DNA of 64,000 nt from Bacillus siamensis KCTC 13613. GTDB taxonomy: Bacteria; Bacillota; Bacilli; Bacillales; Bacillaceae. This document shows, piece by piece, positions 37,695 to 48,480 of this stretch. The notes beneath the pieces were generated by a model. That model ran no database searches. It was not told the DNA's origin and worked only from the letters and a program-made list of their open reading frames with translations. The translations under genes and the position numbers were made by a program. The DNA lies in assembly GCF_000262045.1 (NCBI RefSeq), contig NZ_AJVF01000039.1, positions 901,627-965,626 of the forward strand. Direction: 5' to 3'. How positions within the stretch are numbered: position 1 is the stretch's first letter; each line of letters starts with the position of its first letter.

Positions 37695-39683
37695 TTGAAA
37701 AAAACAGCAAAAAACATCGCAAAAAAATCAATAGCCAGAAAACTCATCATTTCATTTTTACTGATCTTAATCATTCCGGTAGCAGTGCTGGCTGCCAGCG
37801 CCTATCGTTCGGCTGCCTCATCCGTTGAAAATCAAATGATGGAAAGCGCCGAAGGGAATGTGCAAATCTTAAACAATATGATTGATGACCGGATCGGGAC
37901 GTTTACAAAAAGCTCAGCATATTTCAGCGAATGGGCGACAAGCGCAAAATTTAAAGAAAAAAACCAAACGGAAATGAAAGACAGATTCAAGCAGTTCATA
38001 GAAAGCAATGATAAAGCTGCCGCCGTATTTTCAAGCAGCAAGGATGGCACGTTTACACGTTATCCTCATGCCGATATGCCGGCCGATTTCAATCCGCTTG
38101 AGAGAAACTGGTACCAAGAAGCCATGGAGAATAAAGGCCAAACCATCATCACGGACCCTTACCAGTCCATTTCAAACAAAAAGATGGTCGTCACCATGGC
38201 CCGTGCGGCTCAGGACGGCTCAGGGGTCGTCGCCATTGATATTAAAATCGACGATCTCATTACGATGACAAAAGAAGTCAATATCGGAAAAGAAGGATAC
38301 GCCTTTATCCTCAGCAAAAATAAAAAAGCCGTTGCCTACAGCAATGAAAAATCCGGCGCGGCGGTATCGGGAAAATGGGTTGATACATTATACAGCGGGG
38401 AAAAAGGTGATTTTGAATATACGATGAACGGAAAAGCGAAAAAAATGGCGTATGTCACCAATGAGGCGACAGGCTGGAAAATCAGCGGAACCATGTCCGT
38501 TGATGAAATCAAGGACGCGGCAAGACCGGTTTTGATCACAGCCATTATCATTTTGGCCATAGCGGTTGCCGCAGGAATGGTCTTCATTTATTTTGTCATC
38601 CGCTCTATTACAAAACCGTTAAAACGTCTCGCAGCGTCAGCGGAAAAAATCAGAAGCGGAGATCTGACGGAAACCGTTGATGTCAGCTCTCAAGATGAGC
38701 TTGGCGTGCTCAGTAAAAGTTTTAATCATATGACAGATTCACTCCGGACGCTTATTCAGGGAATTCAGGACTCTGTTGAACATGTCGCTTCCTCCTCAGA
38801 GGAGCTGACGGCTTCCGCCGAGCAGACGAGCAAAGCAACGGAACATATCACCCTTGCGATTGAACAGTTTTCTAATGGCACGGAAGACCAAAGTGAGAGC
38901 ATTGAAAAAGCGACAGCCCAAGTGAATGACATGAAAGACGGGCTCAGCGATCTGGCGGAAGCGGCAGCCGTTGTAACGGAGACTTCTATTGAATCGGCGG
39001 AGATATCCGGTGCCGGAGAGCGGCTTGTTAAGAAAACAGCAGGCCAGATGGACACCATTGACCAATCCGTAAGTAAAGCGGAACAAGTCGTAAAAGGGCT
39101 TGAGCACAAATCGCAGGACATCACCAGCATTTTGCGCGTCATTAACGGCATAGCCGATCAAACGAATCTTCTCGCTTTAAACGCAGCCATTGAAGCGGCA
39201 AGAGCGGGAGAATACGGACGCGGTTTTTCAGTCGTTGCCGAAGAAGTGAGAAAGCTTGCCGTCCAATCAGCCGATTCAGCAAAAGAAATCGAAACCTTAA
39301 TCCATGAAATCGTTAAAGAAATCCATACATCGCTCGGAATGCTGGAATCCGTCAATCACGAGGTGAAAAGCGGACTTCAGCTGACGGACGAAACGGAAAA
39401 AAGCTTCCGGGACATTTCCGTCAAAACAAATCAGATTGCCGGTGAACTGCAAAATATGAATGCAACCGTAGAACAGCTCTCCGCCGGATCTCAGGAAGTA
39501 TCGAACGCTTCAGAGGATATCGCGGCTGTCTCCAGACAAAGCGCGGCCGGCATTCAGGACATTGCGGCTTCTGCTGAAGAGCAGCTCGCCTCTATGGAAG
39601 AGATCAGCTCATCCGCCGTCACGCTGGAAAAAATGGCGGAAGAATTACGCGAGCTGACAAAACGCTTTAAAATAAGTTTTTAA
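37695..39683 (+). CDS. tlpA: Methyl-accepting chemotaxis protein (TlpA-like)
   Basis: A 662-residue receptor with the same plan: TM1 about 17-37, dCache sensor ([32 protein letters not shown]), TM2 about 281-303, HAMP and a signalling domain whose tip [20 protein letters not shown] is identical to its neighbours. The start is TTG 37695, nine bases after AGAGG. The sensor half diverges strongly from the other three copies, so the ligand differs. There is no clear terminator before the next receptor, but each gene has its own SigD-type -10. Confidence 0.85.
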   Translation: MKKTAKNIAKKSIARKLIISFLLILIIPVAVLAASAYRSAASSVENQMMESAEGNVQILNNMIDDRIGTFTKSSAYFSEWATSAKFKEKNQTEMKDRFKQFIESNDKAAAVFSSSKDGTFTRYPHADMPADFNPLERNWYQEAMENKGQTIITDPYQSISNKKMVVTMARAAQDGSGVVAIDIKIDDLITMTKEVNIGKEGYAFILSKNKKAVAYSNEKSGAAVSGKWVDTLYSGEKGDFEYTMNGKAKKMAYVTNEATGWKISGTMSVDEIKDAARPVLITAIIILAIAVAAGMVFIYFVIRSITKPLKRLAASAEKIRSGDLTETVDVSSQDELGVLSKSFNHMTDSLRTLIQGIQDSVEHVASSSEELTASAEQTSKATEHITLAIEQFSNGTEDQSESIEKATAQVNDMKDGLSDLAEAAAVVTETSIESAEISGAGERLVKKTAGQMDTIDQSVSKAEQVVKGLEHKSQDITSILRVINGIADQTNLLALNAAIEAARAGEYGRGFSVVAEEVRKLAVQSADSAKEIETLIHEIVKEIHTSLGMLESVNHEVKSGLQLTDETEKSFRDISVKTNQIAGELQNMNATVEQLSAGSQEVSNASEDIAAVSRQSAAGIQDIAASAEEQLASMEEISSSAVTLEKMAEELRELTKRFKISF

Positions 39684-39751
39684 TTAAGTCTAAAAGACTA
39701 CTTTTGTAATAGGTAAAAAGTATGTTTTGTTATATTTCTTCTTTTTGGATA

Positions 39752-39778
39752 TGTATATTTACCCATAATCGCCGATAT
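39752..39778 (+). promoter_or_regulatory. SigD-type promoter of mcpA
   Basis: A perfect -10 GCCGATAT is at 39771-39778. TGTA fifteen bases upstream is the same imperfect -35 as at tlpA. Confidence 0.65.
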
Positions 39779-39810
39779 GAAGGGTAAACACGTAAGAGGA
39801 GATATAGCAG

Positions 39811-41796
39811 ATGAAAAAAATCATGCAAATCATCAAGCAGAGATCGCTTACAAGAAAACTGCTCATTTCTTTTTTGGCCATTCTTATTCTGCCGATTTCA
39901 ACGCTGGCTTTTATCGCATATCAATCGGCGGTAAGCACGCTTGACAAGCAGATGATGGGAAGCGCATTAGATAATGTGCAGCAGATTAATGATATGATCA
40001 ATACCAGCATCAGCCAGAAGGAAGACGGAACGGCATATTTCAGCGATTGGCTCACCAAGGATCGGTACAAGCCGAAAAACCAATCGCAAATTACCGATAA
40101 ATTCACAGAGTATATGAAAATCAATAAAGATGTGGAATCCATCTATACGAGTGACACGGAAGGCCATTTCACACGGTATCCCGATCTGCAGATGCCTAAA
40201 GGATATAATCCGCTTGAAAGGGACTGGTATAAAAAAGCCGTGGAAAACAAGGGGAAAGTTGTTGTAACAGATCCTTACCGCACGGCTTCCACCAATACGA
40301 TGGTCGTGACGATCGTCCAGCAGACGAAAGACGGCTCAGGGGTCGTCGCCATCAATATGAAAATCGAAGAACTTCTGAAAACGACAAAGAAAGTAAAACT
40401 CGGAAAATCCGGCTATGCTTTCATCCTGACGAAAGACAAAAAAGTGGTCGCCCACCCGAACCGCACGTCAGGCACAGCATTAGACGGAGATTGGGCTGAA
40501 CAGCTGTACGGCAGCAAAAAAGGTGATTTTCAGTACAAATACGACGGCCAGGAAAAGAAAATGGCTTATGATACGAACGAGCTGACAGGCTGGAAAATCA
40601 GCGGAACGATGTATCTGGACGAAATTCATGAAGCGGCGCTGCCGATCCTTCATCTGTCCCTGCTCGTTCTGGTGTTAGCAATTGTCATCGGAACCATCGT
40701 CATGGTGCTGATTATCCGTTCAATCACAAAACCGCTCAAGCAGCTTGTGACATCATCGAAACAGATCAGTGAAGGCGATTTAACCGAAACGATCGAGATT
40801 CAGTCAAAAGACGAATTAGGAGAGCTTGGCAAAAGCTTTAACAATATGGCAGCTTCACTCAGGTCTCTCATCCATGCCATTCAGGATTCCGTGAATAACG
40901 TCGCGTCTTCCTCAGAGGAGCTGACGGCTTCAGCGGAGCAGACAAGCAGGGCAACCGAACATATCACACTGGCAATCGAACAATTTTCTAACGGAAATGA
41001 AAGCCAGAGTGAAAAAATTGAAAGCGCCGCGGAACATATTTACCAAATGAACAGCGGGCTCAAAGATATGGCGAAAGCATCTGCTGTCATTACCGAATCC
41101 TCTGTCACATCAGCGGAAGTCGCCAATTCAGGCGGAAAGCTCGTTCATCAGACAGTCGGTCAAATGAACGTCATTGACCGGTCAGTGAAAGAAGCTGAAC
41201 AAGTGGTGCGCGGGCTTGAAACAAAATCAAAAGACATTACAAACATTCTCCGTGTCATTAACGGAATCGCCGATCAGACAAATCTGCTTGCGCTGAACGC
41301 GGCAATTGAAGCCGCGCGTGCCGGTGAATACGGCCGGGGCTTCTCCGTCGTCGCAGAAGAAGTGAGAAAACTTGCGGTGCAGTCTGCCGATTCAGCGAAA
41401 GAAATCGAAAGCTTAATTATAGAAATCGTCAACGAAATCAATACATCTCTCGGCATGTTCCAATCCGTCAACAAAGAGGTGGAGAGCGGGCTGGATATTA
41501 CGAATCAGACCGAAACGAGCTTCAGGCGGATTTCGGAAATGACGAACCAGATCGCCGGAGAAATTCAAAACATGAATGCCACGGTAGAACAGCTGACAGC
41601 CGGTTCGCAGCAGATTTCAGGTGCTTCCGAGCAAATCGCGTCCATCGCAAAAGAAAGTTCAGCCAGCATTCAGGATATCGCGGCATCCGCCGAAGAACAG
41701 CTGGCTTCCATGGAAGAAATCAGTTCGTCTTCAGAAACGTTATCCCAGATGGCGGAAGAATTACGTGATATGACGAAACAATTTAAAATAGAATAA
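39811..41796 (+). CDS. mcpA: Methyl-accepting chemotaxis protein (McpA-like)
   Basis: A 661-residue dCache chemoreceptor. TM1 about 17-37, sensor with [16 protein letters not shown] and [19 protein letters not shown]2 about 281-302, HAMP, then the conserved signalling hairpin. AAGAGGAG precedes ATG 39811. In B. subtilis McpA senses glucose and related compounds; that ligand is carried over by position and should be treated as tentative. A strong terminator follows. Confidence 0.85.
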   Translation: MKKIMQIIKQRSLTRKLLISFLAILILPISTLAFIAYQSAVSTLDKQMMGSALDNVQQINDMINTSISQKEDGTAYFSDWLTKDRYKPKNQSQITDKFTEYMKINKDVESIYTSDTEGHFTRYPDLQMPKGYNPLERDWYKKAVENKGKVVVTDPYRTASTNTMVVTIVQQTKDGSGVVAINMKIEELLKTTKKVKLGKSGYAFILTKDKKVVAHPNRTSGTALDGDWAEQLYGSKKGDFQYKYDGQEKKMAYDTNELTGWKISGTMYLDEIHEAALPILHLSLLVLVLAIVIGTIVMVLIIRSITKPLKQLVTSSKQISEGDLTETIEIQSKDELGELGKSFNNMAASLRSLIHAIQDSVNNVASSSEELTASAEQTSRATEHITLAIEQFSNGNESQSEKIESAAEHIYQMNSGLKDMAKASAVITESSVTSAEVANSGGKLVHQTVGQMNVIDRSVKEAEQVVRGLETKSKDITNILRVINGIADQTNLLALNAAIEAARAGEYGRGFSVVAEEVRKLAVQSADSAKEIESLIIEIVNEINTSLGMFQSVNKEVESGLDITNQTETSFRRISEMTNQIAGEIQNMNATVEQLTAGSQQISGASEQIASIAKESSASIQDIAASAEEQLASMEEISSSSETLSQMAEELRDMTKQFKIE

Positions 41797-41807
41797 TAGT
41801 CCATAGA

Positions 41808-41839
41808 ACACCCAAATGTGCTGTTTGGGTGTTTTTTTT
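41808..41839 (+). terminator. Terminator after mcpA
   Basis: AACACCCAAA and TTTGGGTGTT form a perfect 10-bp stem with a 7-nt loop followed by a T-run. Confidence 0.9.
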
Positions 41840-41850
41840 AGTTTTTTTAA

Positions 41851-41877
41851 TAAATCTTTTGTCCTAGCTGTCGATAA
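41851..41877 (+). promoter_or_regulatory. SigD promoter of tlpB
   Basis: TAAA (41851-41854), exactly 15 bp and GTCGATAA (41870-41877). Here the -35 and spacing are perfect and the -10 deviates, the reverse of the other three receptor promoters. Confidence 0.75.
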
Positions 41878-41911
41878 TAGATTTAGCTTTTCAAAGAAGG
41901 AGACTGAAAAA

Positions 41912-43918
41912 ATGAAACAACTGATACATTGGATCAAACAGCCATCCATCAGCAAGCCGCTTATCGCGGCATTTTTAGCCGTATTGGTGCTTCCAGTCGG
42001 CATACTTGCCTATTTCAGCTACCAAACGGCAGGAAGTACATTAGAAAACGAACTGACCCACAGCGCGCAAGGAAATGTCAGCGAACTGAACAGCGTGCTG
42101 GAAAACATGCTCGAAGGCAAGCTGAAAGGACTTGACTATTACAGTGAATTAATCACAAAGGACAAAATGAACAAAAAAAATAAATCCGACCTGCTTGAAA
42201 ATATGAAGCAGTATGTCACCGTAAATGACGATGTCACATCAATTTATGCCGCGTCCGCCGACAAAGCGTTTGTGACATATCCGTCCGCTGACGTGCCGTC
42301 CGATTTCAATCCGCTCACACGCGAGTGGTATACAAAAGCGGTTGAAAAAAGCGGACAGCCGGTGTTTACCGAGCCTTATAAGGACGCTGCAACCGGACAA
42401 ACGGTCGTTACGATTGCCCAGCAGACAAAAGACGGCTCAGGCGTTGTAGCGCTGGATATTAAACTGGGCGACCTTTTGAACGCTTCCGAACGCGTACAGA
42501 TCGGTCATAAAGGATTTGCTTTCATTACAACGGGAGATAAAAAATACATCGCCCATCCGACCATCAAAGCGGGAACGGAAGGCTCCGGAGAGTGGACGAA
42601 AGAAGTATTTTCTAAATCAAGCGGATCGTTTGAATACACGTTTGAAGGACAGCAAAAGAAAATGGCCTTCACGACAAATAAACTGACGGGCTGGAAAATC
42701 GCCGGCACATTCTTTGTCAGTGAGATACATGACGCAGCCGCGCCTGTCATGAAAATGGCGCTGATCATTCTTGCGGTTTCTCTTATCGTCGGCGGGATTT
42801 TAATCTTCTTTATCATTCGCTCGATTTCAAAACCGCTCAAAAAACTTGTCTCGACATCAGCTAAAATCAGTGACGGCGATTTAACCGAAGTGATTAACAT
42901 CAGGTCGAAAAATGAATTCGGTCAGCTCAGCCAAAGCTTCAATGAGATGTCGGCATCACTCCGGTCTGTCATCGGCGTCATTCAATCATCCGTCGAACAT
43001 GTCGCTTCTTCATCCGAAGAGCTGACGGCATCTGCCGGTCAGACAAGCAAGGCGACCGAGCATATCACACTTGCGATTGAACAATTCTCAAACGGAAACG
43101 AATCACAAAGCGAGAAATTGGAAGAAAGTGCTGATCACCTGTCCCAAATGAATACGGGCATTGCCGAGACGGCGAATGTATCGGCGGAAATCACCGAATC
43201 GGCCATTCAAACTTCTGATACGGCCGGAAGCGGAGAAAAATTAGTGGCGAAAACGGTCGGCCAGATGAAAACGATTGATCGTTCCGTACAGCAGGCGGAA
43301 GCCGTCGTAAAAGGACTGGAAACGAAGTCGCACGACATTAAGAGCATTCTGAATGTCATTAACGGCATTGCCGATCAAACAAACCTGCTTGCTCTAAACG
43401 CGGCTATCGAAGCAGCCAGAGCCGGCGAATACGGGCGCGGTTTCTCCGTCGTTGCGGAAGAAGTGAGAAAGCTTGCTGTCCAATCAGCCGACTCCGCCAA
43501 GGAAATCGAAACGCTGATTCAGGAAATCGTCAAAGAAATCGCCACATCGCTTTCTGTATTCCAAGCAGTGAATCAAGACGTGAAAGAAGGCCTTGATATT
43601 ACGGACCAAACGGCCGAAAGCTTCAAAAAAATCTCGGAAATGACGACTCAGATTTCAGGCGCTTTGCAGCATATGAACGGAACGCTTGAGCAGCTTGCGG
43701 CCGGGTCGCAAAACGTGACAAACGCGGTGGAGCACATTACCTCAGTCGCCAAAGAAGGGTCCGCCGGCATTCAAGACATCGCCGCGTCAGCCGAAGAGCA
43801 GCTGGCTTCCATGGAAGAAATCAGTTCCTCTGCTGAAACGCTTGCGCACATGGCAGAAGAACTGCAGCAGGTCACACGGAAATTTACGATTCAGTCTGAA
43901 GGCGAAGAACAGCTGTAA
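41912..43918 (+). CDS. tlpB: Methyl-accepting chemotaxis protein (TlpB-like)
   Basis: A 668-residue dCache chemoreceptor. TM1 about 15-36, sensor with [16 protein letters not shown] and [17 protein letters not shown]2 about 282-305, HAMP and a signalling domain with the same [20 protein letters not shown] tip. AAGAAGGAGA precedes ATG 41912; the longer ORF from 41816 reads through the mcpA terminator and the promoter, so it is not the start. It ends with a short acidic tail (GEEQL) that the others lack. Confidence 0.85.
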   Translation: MKQLIHWIKQPSISKPLIAAFLAVLVLPVGILAYFSYQTAGSTLENELTHSAQGNVSELNSVLENMLEGKLKGLDYYSELITKDKMNKKNKSDLLENMKQYVTVNDDVTSIYAASADKAFVTYPSADVPSDFNPLTREWYTKAVEKSGQPVFTEPYKDAATGQTVVTIAQQTKDGSGVVALDIKLGDLLNASERVQIGHKGFAFITTGDKKYIAHPTIKAGTEGSGEWTKEVFSKSSGSFEYTFEGQQKKMAFTTNKLTGWKIAGTFFVSEIHDAAAPVMKMALIILAVSLIVGGILIFFIIRSISKPLKKLVSTSAKISDGDLTEVINIRSKNEFGQLSQSFNEMSASLRSVIGVIQSSVEHVASSSEELTASAGQTSKATEHITLAIEQFSNGNESQSEKLEESADHLSQMNTGIAETANVSAEITESAIQTSDTAGSGEKLVAKTVGQMKTIDRSVQQAEAVVKGLETKSHDIKSILNVINGIADQTNLLALNAAIEAARAGEYGRGFSVVAEEVRKLAVQSADSAKEIETLIQEIVKEIATSLSVFQAVNQDVKEGLDITDQTAESFKKISEMTTQISGALQHMNGTLEQLAAGSQNVTNAVEHITSVAKEGSAGIQDIAASAEEQLASMEEISSSAETLAHMAEELQQVTRKFTIQSEGEEQL

Positions 43919-43934
43919 CGAGCTGTTTCTTTTC
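43908..43934 (+). terminator. Terminator of tlpB
   Basis: AACAGCT and AGCTGTT pair around GTAACG, which holds the tlpB stop codon, then TCTTTT. It is a modest terminator. Confidence 0.6.
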
Positions 43935-43983
43935 CTCAGCTGAAAAAAGCGATACACTTGAAAAAAAGAAGGGAGTGGCAGTG

Positions 43984-44508
43984 ATGAGATTAGAAGGCAA
44001 GAAAGTCATAGCGCTTGTCAGTGACGACTTTGAAGACTTAGAGCTTTGGTATCCCGTCTACCGGATGAGGGAGGAAGGCGCGATCGTCCATTTAATAGGA
44101 GAAGAAGCCGGCCGTTCATACAAAGGAAAATACGGCGTGCCCGCGACGGCGGATTACGATTTTAAGAGCCTGATTATTCAGGAGTATGATGCCGTGCTCG
44201 TGCCTGGCGGCTGGGCTCCTGACAAACTGAGAAGATATCCGGAAGTTTTGGACATCATCCGTACGATGAACGAGCAGAAAAAGCCGATCGGCCAGATCTG
44301 CCACGCTGGCTGGGTGCTCATATCTGCCGGAATTCTCGCAGGAAAAAAAGTAACGAGCACGCCCGGCATCAAAGACGACATGACAAATGCCGGGGCACAG
44401 TGGCTGGATGAAGCCGTCGTAACTGACGGCCACATTGTATCAAGCCGCCGCCCGCCCGACCTTCCGCAGTATGCAAAAGCGTTCGCTGACTTGTTAGCGT
44501 CCAAATAA
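43984..44508 (+). CDS. DJ-1/PfpI family protein (general stress/deglycase-like)
   Basis: A 174-residue DJ-1/PfpI fold. It has VSDDFEDLELWYPVYRM near the start (with the conserved Glu), VLVPGGWAPDKLRRYPEVL near 70 and nucleophile-elbow Cys in IGQICHAGWVLISAG near 103. Relatives include intracellular protease I and YraA/YfkM stress proteins. AAGGGAG precedes the start; GTG 43981 is an alternative. It is not the YfkM type by sequence, so I give no symbol. Confidence 0.8.
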   Translation: MRLEGKKVIALVSDDFEDLELWYPVYRMREEGAIVHLIGEEAGRSYKGKYGVPATADYDFKSLIIQEYDAVLVPGGWAPDKLRRYPEVLDIIRTMNEQKKPIGQICHAGWVLISAGILAGKKVTSTPGIKDDMTNAGAQWLDEAVVTDGHIVSSRRPPDLPQYAKAFADLLASK

Positions 44509-44541
44509 AAAACATCCGCCCGAAACCCGGGCGGATGTTTT
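44508..44541. terminator. Bidirectional terminator
   Basis: AACATCCGCCCG and CGGGCGGATGTT form a perfect 12-bp stem between the converging DJ-1-like and oxidoreductase genes, with A/T runs on both sides. Confidence 0.92.
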
Positions 44542-45526
44542 AGTTTTGATCGGCGGGAAAGACAATTCCGATTTGTTTTCTCGCTTCTTCCATAATGCTT
44601 GCCGTAATGAAAGAGCGTTCAAAGGTATTTTCGGAAGACTCCTGCTGTCCGTTCCGAAGAAGGCTGATGAATTCAGCCGTTTCATAATACATCGCCGGTT
44701 TCAGATCAGGAACGGAAATGTCCTCCATCCGTCCGTCACGATAGCGGATTTCCGCCCGCTCCGGCCCGTGAATGCTGTCCAGCACGATTGTGCCGTCTTC
44801 ACCCTGTATTTCCGCAGGGGCAAACGAATTTGAAATTTTTGAATGCATCAGTACCGCTTCAAACCCGTCGTATGACAAAATAACCGTGCCCTCGCCGTCA
44901 ACGCCGGATGCTAGTTTGTGACCAGTCGCAATGACGTTTTTCGGTTTGCCGAACAGGACGACGGCCGGATAAATGCAGTATACGCCGATGTCCATTAACG
45001 AACCGTTCGATAATTCAGGCTTAAACGCATTAAGCACCGTTCCGTTTTTATATGCATCATATCGTGATGAATATTGGCAGTAGCTTGCCGTGAATCTCCT
45101 GATCGGTCCGATTTTATGTAAGTGGTGTTGAAGCATGCTGAAGTTCGGCAAAAACGTCGTTTTCATGGCTTCCATCAAGAGAACGCCGTTTGATTTGGCT
45201 GCGTGAATCATGTCTTCCGTTTCCCTTGCGTTAGACGCAAACGGTTTTTCGCACAGCACATGCTTGCCGTGTTCCATAAAAAGGATCGCCTGCTCTTTGT
45301 GAAATGCATTCGGGCTGGCGAGATACACCGCGTCATAGGCTTCGCTTTCCGCCATTTCTCTCAGGCTGGTGAAATAATGAGCTGCGCCGTGCTTGCCGGC
45401 AAATTCCGCCGCGCGTTCCTCAGTTCTGGAATAAACCGCCGTTAATTGAAAATCATCAATAGCAGAAGCCGCCTCCAGAAATCGTTCTGTAATCCAATTC
45501 GTTCCGACTGTTGCAAATCGAATCAT
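44540..45526 (-). CDS. yulF: Gfo/Idh/MocA-family oxidoreductase (YulF-like)
   Basis: A 328-residue NAD(P)-dependent oxidoreductase. The N-terminal Rossmann fold opens MIRFATVGTNWITERFLEA and has the family's catalytic-type CEKPFASNA (Lys about 93) and SLMDIGVYCIYPAVVLFG near 188. These enzymes act on sugars or inositols. ATG 45526 follows AAGGAGCG; the ORF back to 45628 has no ribosome site. The name is from length and neighbourhood beside tlpB, moderately sure. Confidence 0.8.
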   Translation of the reverse strand: MIRFATVGTNWITERFLEAASAIDDFQLTAVYSRTEERAAEFAGKHGAAHYFTSLREMAESEAYDAVYLASPNAFHKEQAILFMEHGKHVLCEKPFASNARETEDMIHAAKSNGVLLMEAMKTTFLPNFSMLQHHLHKIGPIRRFTASYCQYSSRYDAYKNGTVLNAFKPELSNGSLMDIGVYCIYPAVVLFGKPKNVIATGHKLASGVDGEGTVILSYDGFEAVLMHSKISNSFAPAEIQGEDGTIVLDSIHGPERAEIRYRDGRMEDISVPDLKPAMYYETAEFISLLRNGQQESSENTFERSFITASIMEEARKQIGIVFPADQN

Positions 45527-45705
45527 TGCTATCGCTCCTTCTATGTATTGGCTTACATTATAGCTTTTTTTCAAAGAAACATAAATGGAAAAAAGACTGT
45601 CCGCCAAAAGTATAGGAAAAATTCCCATAGAGACCGGTTATTATTTTTCATTACAGGAACGATAGTGTACAATTTAAGTAAAATACATATGATGGAGGAA
45701 CAATA

Positions 45706-46866
45706 GTGGAAACATTGCAAACATGGGGCGGCAGATTTAAACAGTTTTTCTTAGACAATAAATTTGTCTTGTTTTTACTTGTATTGCTGCTCATCGGTCT
45801 CAATATCCTTGTCTTTATGAAGACATCTTTTATTTTCACACCCATTATCGTCCTGCTCAAAACGATTGCGCTCCCCGTTATTTTGACAGGAATTGTTTAT
45901 TATCTGCTTAATCCGATCGTAGATATATTGGAAAAAATAAGGGTGAAAAGAGTCTATTCCATCCTGCTCCTTTACCTCGTTATTATAGGGCTGATTACGA
46001 TTACGATCGTTTCTATTATTCCGTTTTTAAAGGAACAGATCATGAGTTTGATCGACAATCTGCCGAAATATGTGGACATTGTTGAAGATCAGACGAAAAG
46101 CCTGATCGGAAGCGATTTTGTAAATCAGGCGCAAAAGACGATGAATATCAACATTTCCGATCTTGCCAATAAAGTATCGGCGCAGGCGGCGACAATTGCA
46201 AACAGCACATTTACCGGAGTCGGGAATTTTATCGGTGCGCTGACGGAAGTGATTATTTCGATTGTAACCGTGCCGTTTATTCTGTTCTATTTGCTGAAGG
46301 ACGGCAAAAAACTGCCAATCTATATCTTGAAATTTGTGCCCACCCGTCTGAAAGAACAAACGTATACGATGCTGAGCGAAATGAACCACAGATTAAGCTC
46401 CTATATTAGAGGACAGGTCATCGTCAGCTTCTGCATCGGGTTTTTATTATTTATCGGCTATTTGATTATCGGACTTGATTATGCGTCACTGCTTGCGGTC
46501 ATTGCCGCTTGTACGAGCGTTGTTCCGTATTTAGGGCCGACCATTGCCATCACGCCGGCGATTATTATCGCTTTGGTCACTTCGCCTCTTATGCTGCTGA
46601 AGCTTGCGATTGTATGGACCGTTGTCCAGCTCGTGGAAGGAAAATTAATTTCTCCGCAGATCATGGGGAAAAATCTTCACATTCACCCGATTACTATCAT
46701 TTTTGTTCTTTTAACCGCCGGAAAGCTGTTCGGGGTTGTCGGCATTATTTTAGCCATCCCGGGCTACGCGGTCATCAAAGTGGTCACGACCCATCTGTTT
46801 GATTGGTTCAAAATGCGCTCGCATTTATATGAAGAAGAAAAAAATGATGAAGTATCGAAGTCATAA
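45706..46866 (+). CDS. yubA: YubA, AI-2E family transporter
   Basis: A 386-residue polytopic protein of the AI-2E/TqsA (PerM) family. Seven or eight TM helices surround a soluble loop at about 120-155. Signatures are [19 protein letters not shown] near 180, [20 protein letters not shown] near 230 and [20 protein letters not shown] near 305. GTG 45706 follows GGAGG. B. subtilis YubA is of unknown substrate. Confidence 0.87.
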   Translation: METLQTWGGRFKQFFLDNKFVLFLLVLLLIGLNILVFMKTSFIFTPIIVLLKTIALPVILTGIVYYLLNPIVDILEKIRVKRVYSILLLYLVIIGLITITIVSIIPFLKEQIMSLIDNLPKYVDIVEDQTKSLIGSDFVNQAQKTMNINISDLANKVSAQAATIANSTFTGVGNFIGALTEVIISIVTVPFILFYLLKDGKKLPIYILKFVPTRLKEQTYTMLSEMNHRLSSYIRGQVIVSFCIGFLLFIGYLIIGLDYASLLAVIAACTSVVPYLGPTIAITPAIIIALVTSPLMLLKLAIVWTVVQLVEGKLISPQIMGKNLHIHPITIIFVLLTAGKLFGVVGIILAIPGYAVIKVVTTHLFDWFKMRSHLYEEEKNDEVSKS

Positions 46867-46957
46867 AATCGGAACCGACATGATATTTATTATAAGACAG
46901 GCTTTCCTTCAGAGGAGAGCTTCTCTTTTGTAAATGATAAATGAAGGGAAGAATAGG

Positions 46958-47788
46958 ATGACACTATGGGAGATGTTCACAGCAGCCGTTTTGGGAATCG
47001 TGGAAGGGCTGACGGAATACGCGCCGGTTTCTTCCACGGGACATATGATCATAGCGGATGACATCTGGCTGAAATCCGGAAGCCTGATGAATCCTGAAGC
47101 CGCCAATTCCTTCAAAGTGGTGATCCAGCTCGGTTCGATCCTGGCGGTGGCCATTGTGTTTAAGGATCGGATATTAAATTTACTCGGCATCAAAAAAAAC
47201 GAGACGCGCGACCAGCAGAAAGGATACAGGCTGACTATCGCGCAAATCGCTGTCGGTCTTGTTCCGGCCGCAGTGCTCGGCTTTTTATTTGAGGATTTCA
47301 TTGACCGCTATCTATTCTCCGTCAGAACGGTCGCTTACGGACTGATTGCCGGAGCCGTGCTTATGCTGATTGCGGACTGGATCAATAAAAGAAAAGATAC
47401 GATCAATACGGTAGACAGAATCACCTACAAACAGGCTTTCTGTGTCGGTTTATTCCAATGTCTCGCCTTGTGGCCCGGCTTTTCCCGATCAGGCTCAACG
47501 ATTGCCGGAGGTGTCATTCTAGGCTTGAATCACCGGGCAGCCGCAGACTTTACATTTATCATGGCCATTCCGATTATGGCGGGTGCAAGCCTTCTGAAGC
47601 TGGTGAAATACTGGAGCAGTCTTTCTCCTGACATGATTCCGTTTTTTCTTGTCGGTTTTATCTGCGCCTTTGTCGTCGCTCTCTTAGTCGTCAAATTTTT
47701 TCTTCGGCTTATTAATCGGATTAAGCTTGTCCCGTTCGCCATTTACCGTGTCATCCTCGGCATCATTTTAATCATGCTCGTGCGATAA
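46958..47788 (+). CDS. uppP: Undecaprenyl-diphosphatase UppP (YubB/BacA family)
   Basis: A 276-residue membrane enzyme that dephosphorylates undecaprenyl pyrophosphate to recycle the lipid carrier of cell-wall synthesis; overexpression gives bacitracin resistance. The two active-site motifs are intact: EGLTEYAPVSSTGHMIIAD near 17 and CLALWPGFSRSGSTIAGG near 165. ATG 46958 follows AAGGGAAGAATAGG. It is monocistronic, upstream of tRNA-Ala. Confidence 0.95.
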   Translation: MTLWEMFTAAVLGIVEGLTEYAPVSSTGHMIIADDIWLKSGSLMNPEAANSFKVVIQLGSILAVAIVFKDRILNLLGIKKNETRDQQKGYRLTIAQIAVGLVPAAVLGFLFEDFIDRYLFSVRTVAYGLIAGAVLMLIADWINKRKDTINTVDRITYKQAFCVGLFQCLALWPGFSRSGSTIAGGVILGLNHRAAADFTFIMAIPIMAGASLLKLVKYWSSLSPDMIPFFLVGFICAFVVALLVVKFFLRLINRIKLVPFAIYRVILGIILIMLVR

Positions 47789-47864
47789 ACGAAGAGGCCC
47801 CCGGAGGGTCTTTTCTATGTTTGAAAAACGTCTCAGAAAAATGTAAGCAAACTGAATTTTCGGC

Positions 47865-47893
47865 TTGAAATTCGAAGGGAACTCGTCTATAAT
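47865..47893 (+). promoter_or_regulatory. SigA promoter of tRNA-Ala
   Basis: TTGAAA, a 17-bp spacer and a perfect TATAAT end 20 bp before the tRNA. Confidence 0.88.
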
Positions 47894-47913
47894 AAAACAT
47901 GACGTTACCGCAC

Positions 47914-47986
47914 GGGGCCATAGCTCAGCTGGGAGAGCGCTACGCTGGCAGCGTAGAGGTCAGGGGTTCGAGCCCCCTTGGCTCCA
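47914..47986 (+). tRNA. tRNA-Ala (anticodon GGC)
   Basis: A 73-base tRNA. The acceptor stem GGGGCCA/TGGCTCC has one G-T pair, the D-arm reads GCTCAGCTGGGAGAGC, the anticodon stem CTACG/CGTAG holds loop CTGGCAG (GGC), and the T-arm is CAGGGGTTCGAGCCCCCTT. Discriminator A is followed by TACC, so CCA is not encoded. In B. subtilis the single GGC alanine tRNA lies in the same region. Its 3' half is repeated 3 kb downstream (attachment site). Confidence 0.97.
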
Positions 47987-47994
47987 TACCTTTA
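47945..47994 (+). repeat. Direct repeat attL (tRNA-Ala 3' half)
   Basis: These 50 bases of the anticodon loop, T-arm, acceptor and flank recur at 50947-50995 with two substitutions and one deleted C. Integrases commonly use tRNA 3' halves as attB, and the copy at the intact tRNA is attL here. Confidence 0.85.
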
Positions 47995-48020
47995 AACCCT
48001 TATTCTACAAGGGTTTTTTT
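47994..48020 (+). terminator. Terminator after tRNA-Ala
   Basis: AAACCCTT and AAGGGTTT pair around ATTCTAC, followed by more Ts. The second repeat copy lacks an equivalent. Confidence 0.85.
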
Positions 48021-48025
48021 ATTTG

Positions 48026-48195
48026 TCAGGAACAGAGCCAACAGCCCCAAAAAAGCCTCGCCTTCAAATTAAGATTGAATGGTTCAAAATATTGAGCTGT
48101 CTCATTTTCAAGTTTTTCGGTTACATGTCTTCGGCTTGCATGACCGGCGCATTTCGAATGGCGTTCATATTTTCACCGGCTTCTATAAGGAGAGT
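48026..48195 (-). pseudogene. Remnant of a tyrosine integrase C-terminus
   Basis: In one minus-strand frame 48195 reads TLLIEAGENMNAIRN; after a frameshift the next frame reads GHAS, RRHVTEKLENETAQYFEPFN and continues to a TGA at 48026. Intact integrases read HASLLIEAG-x-(about 15)-LGHAS-x-(about 8)-TYxHVTEK, so the GH motif survives. The catalytic tyrosine before HVTEK is gone and several residues are deleted. Everything upstream is missing. Its position, reading towards the tRNA, is where such genes end next to attL. Confidence 0.8.
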
Positions 48196-48276
48196 CTAGG
48201 TGGTTTTCCGAATTAGGGTACATTTATCTGGTTTTAATCTGTTTAGACAGGATAAGTCGAATATTGACAAAAAGGA

Positions 48277-48480
48277 TTATGACCATAAACTAAAAGCAAG
48301 AGTCGAAAACCCCCAAGCTAATATACCGAACATCACAGAGAACCTAAGACAAGCTTCAAATTTTGTAAGCCCTCGCTCTCTTTTTGTTTTACCTAACTTC
48401 CAGTAAACAGCATAGCCGGAGAAGACCAAAATGATTACTCCGAGTCGTGTCATATTTTCTAAAAATTCTATACCATCCAT
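48277..48480 (-). CDS. Small membrane protein of the element
   Basis: A 67-residue protein with two hydrophobic helices (about 12-27 and 47-65) separated by a basic segment (KLGKTKRERGLTKFE). GAGGTGAAAATCA precedes ATG 48480, a convincing ribosome site. I do not recognise the family. It lies between the integrase remnant and the rap gene, on the opposite strand to rap. Confidence 0.65.
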   Translation of the reverse strand: MDGIEFLENMTRLGVIILVFSGYAVYWKLGKTKRERGLTKFEACLRFSVMFGILAWGFSTLAFSLWS

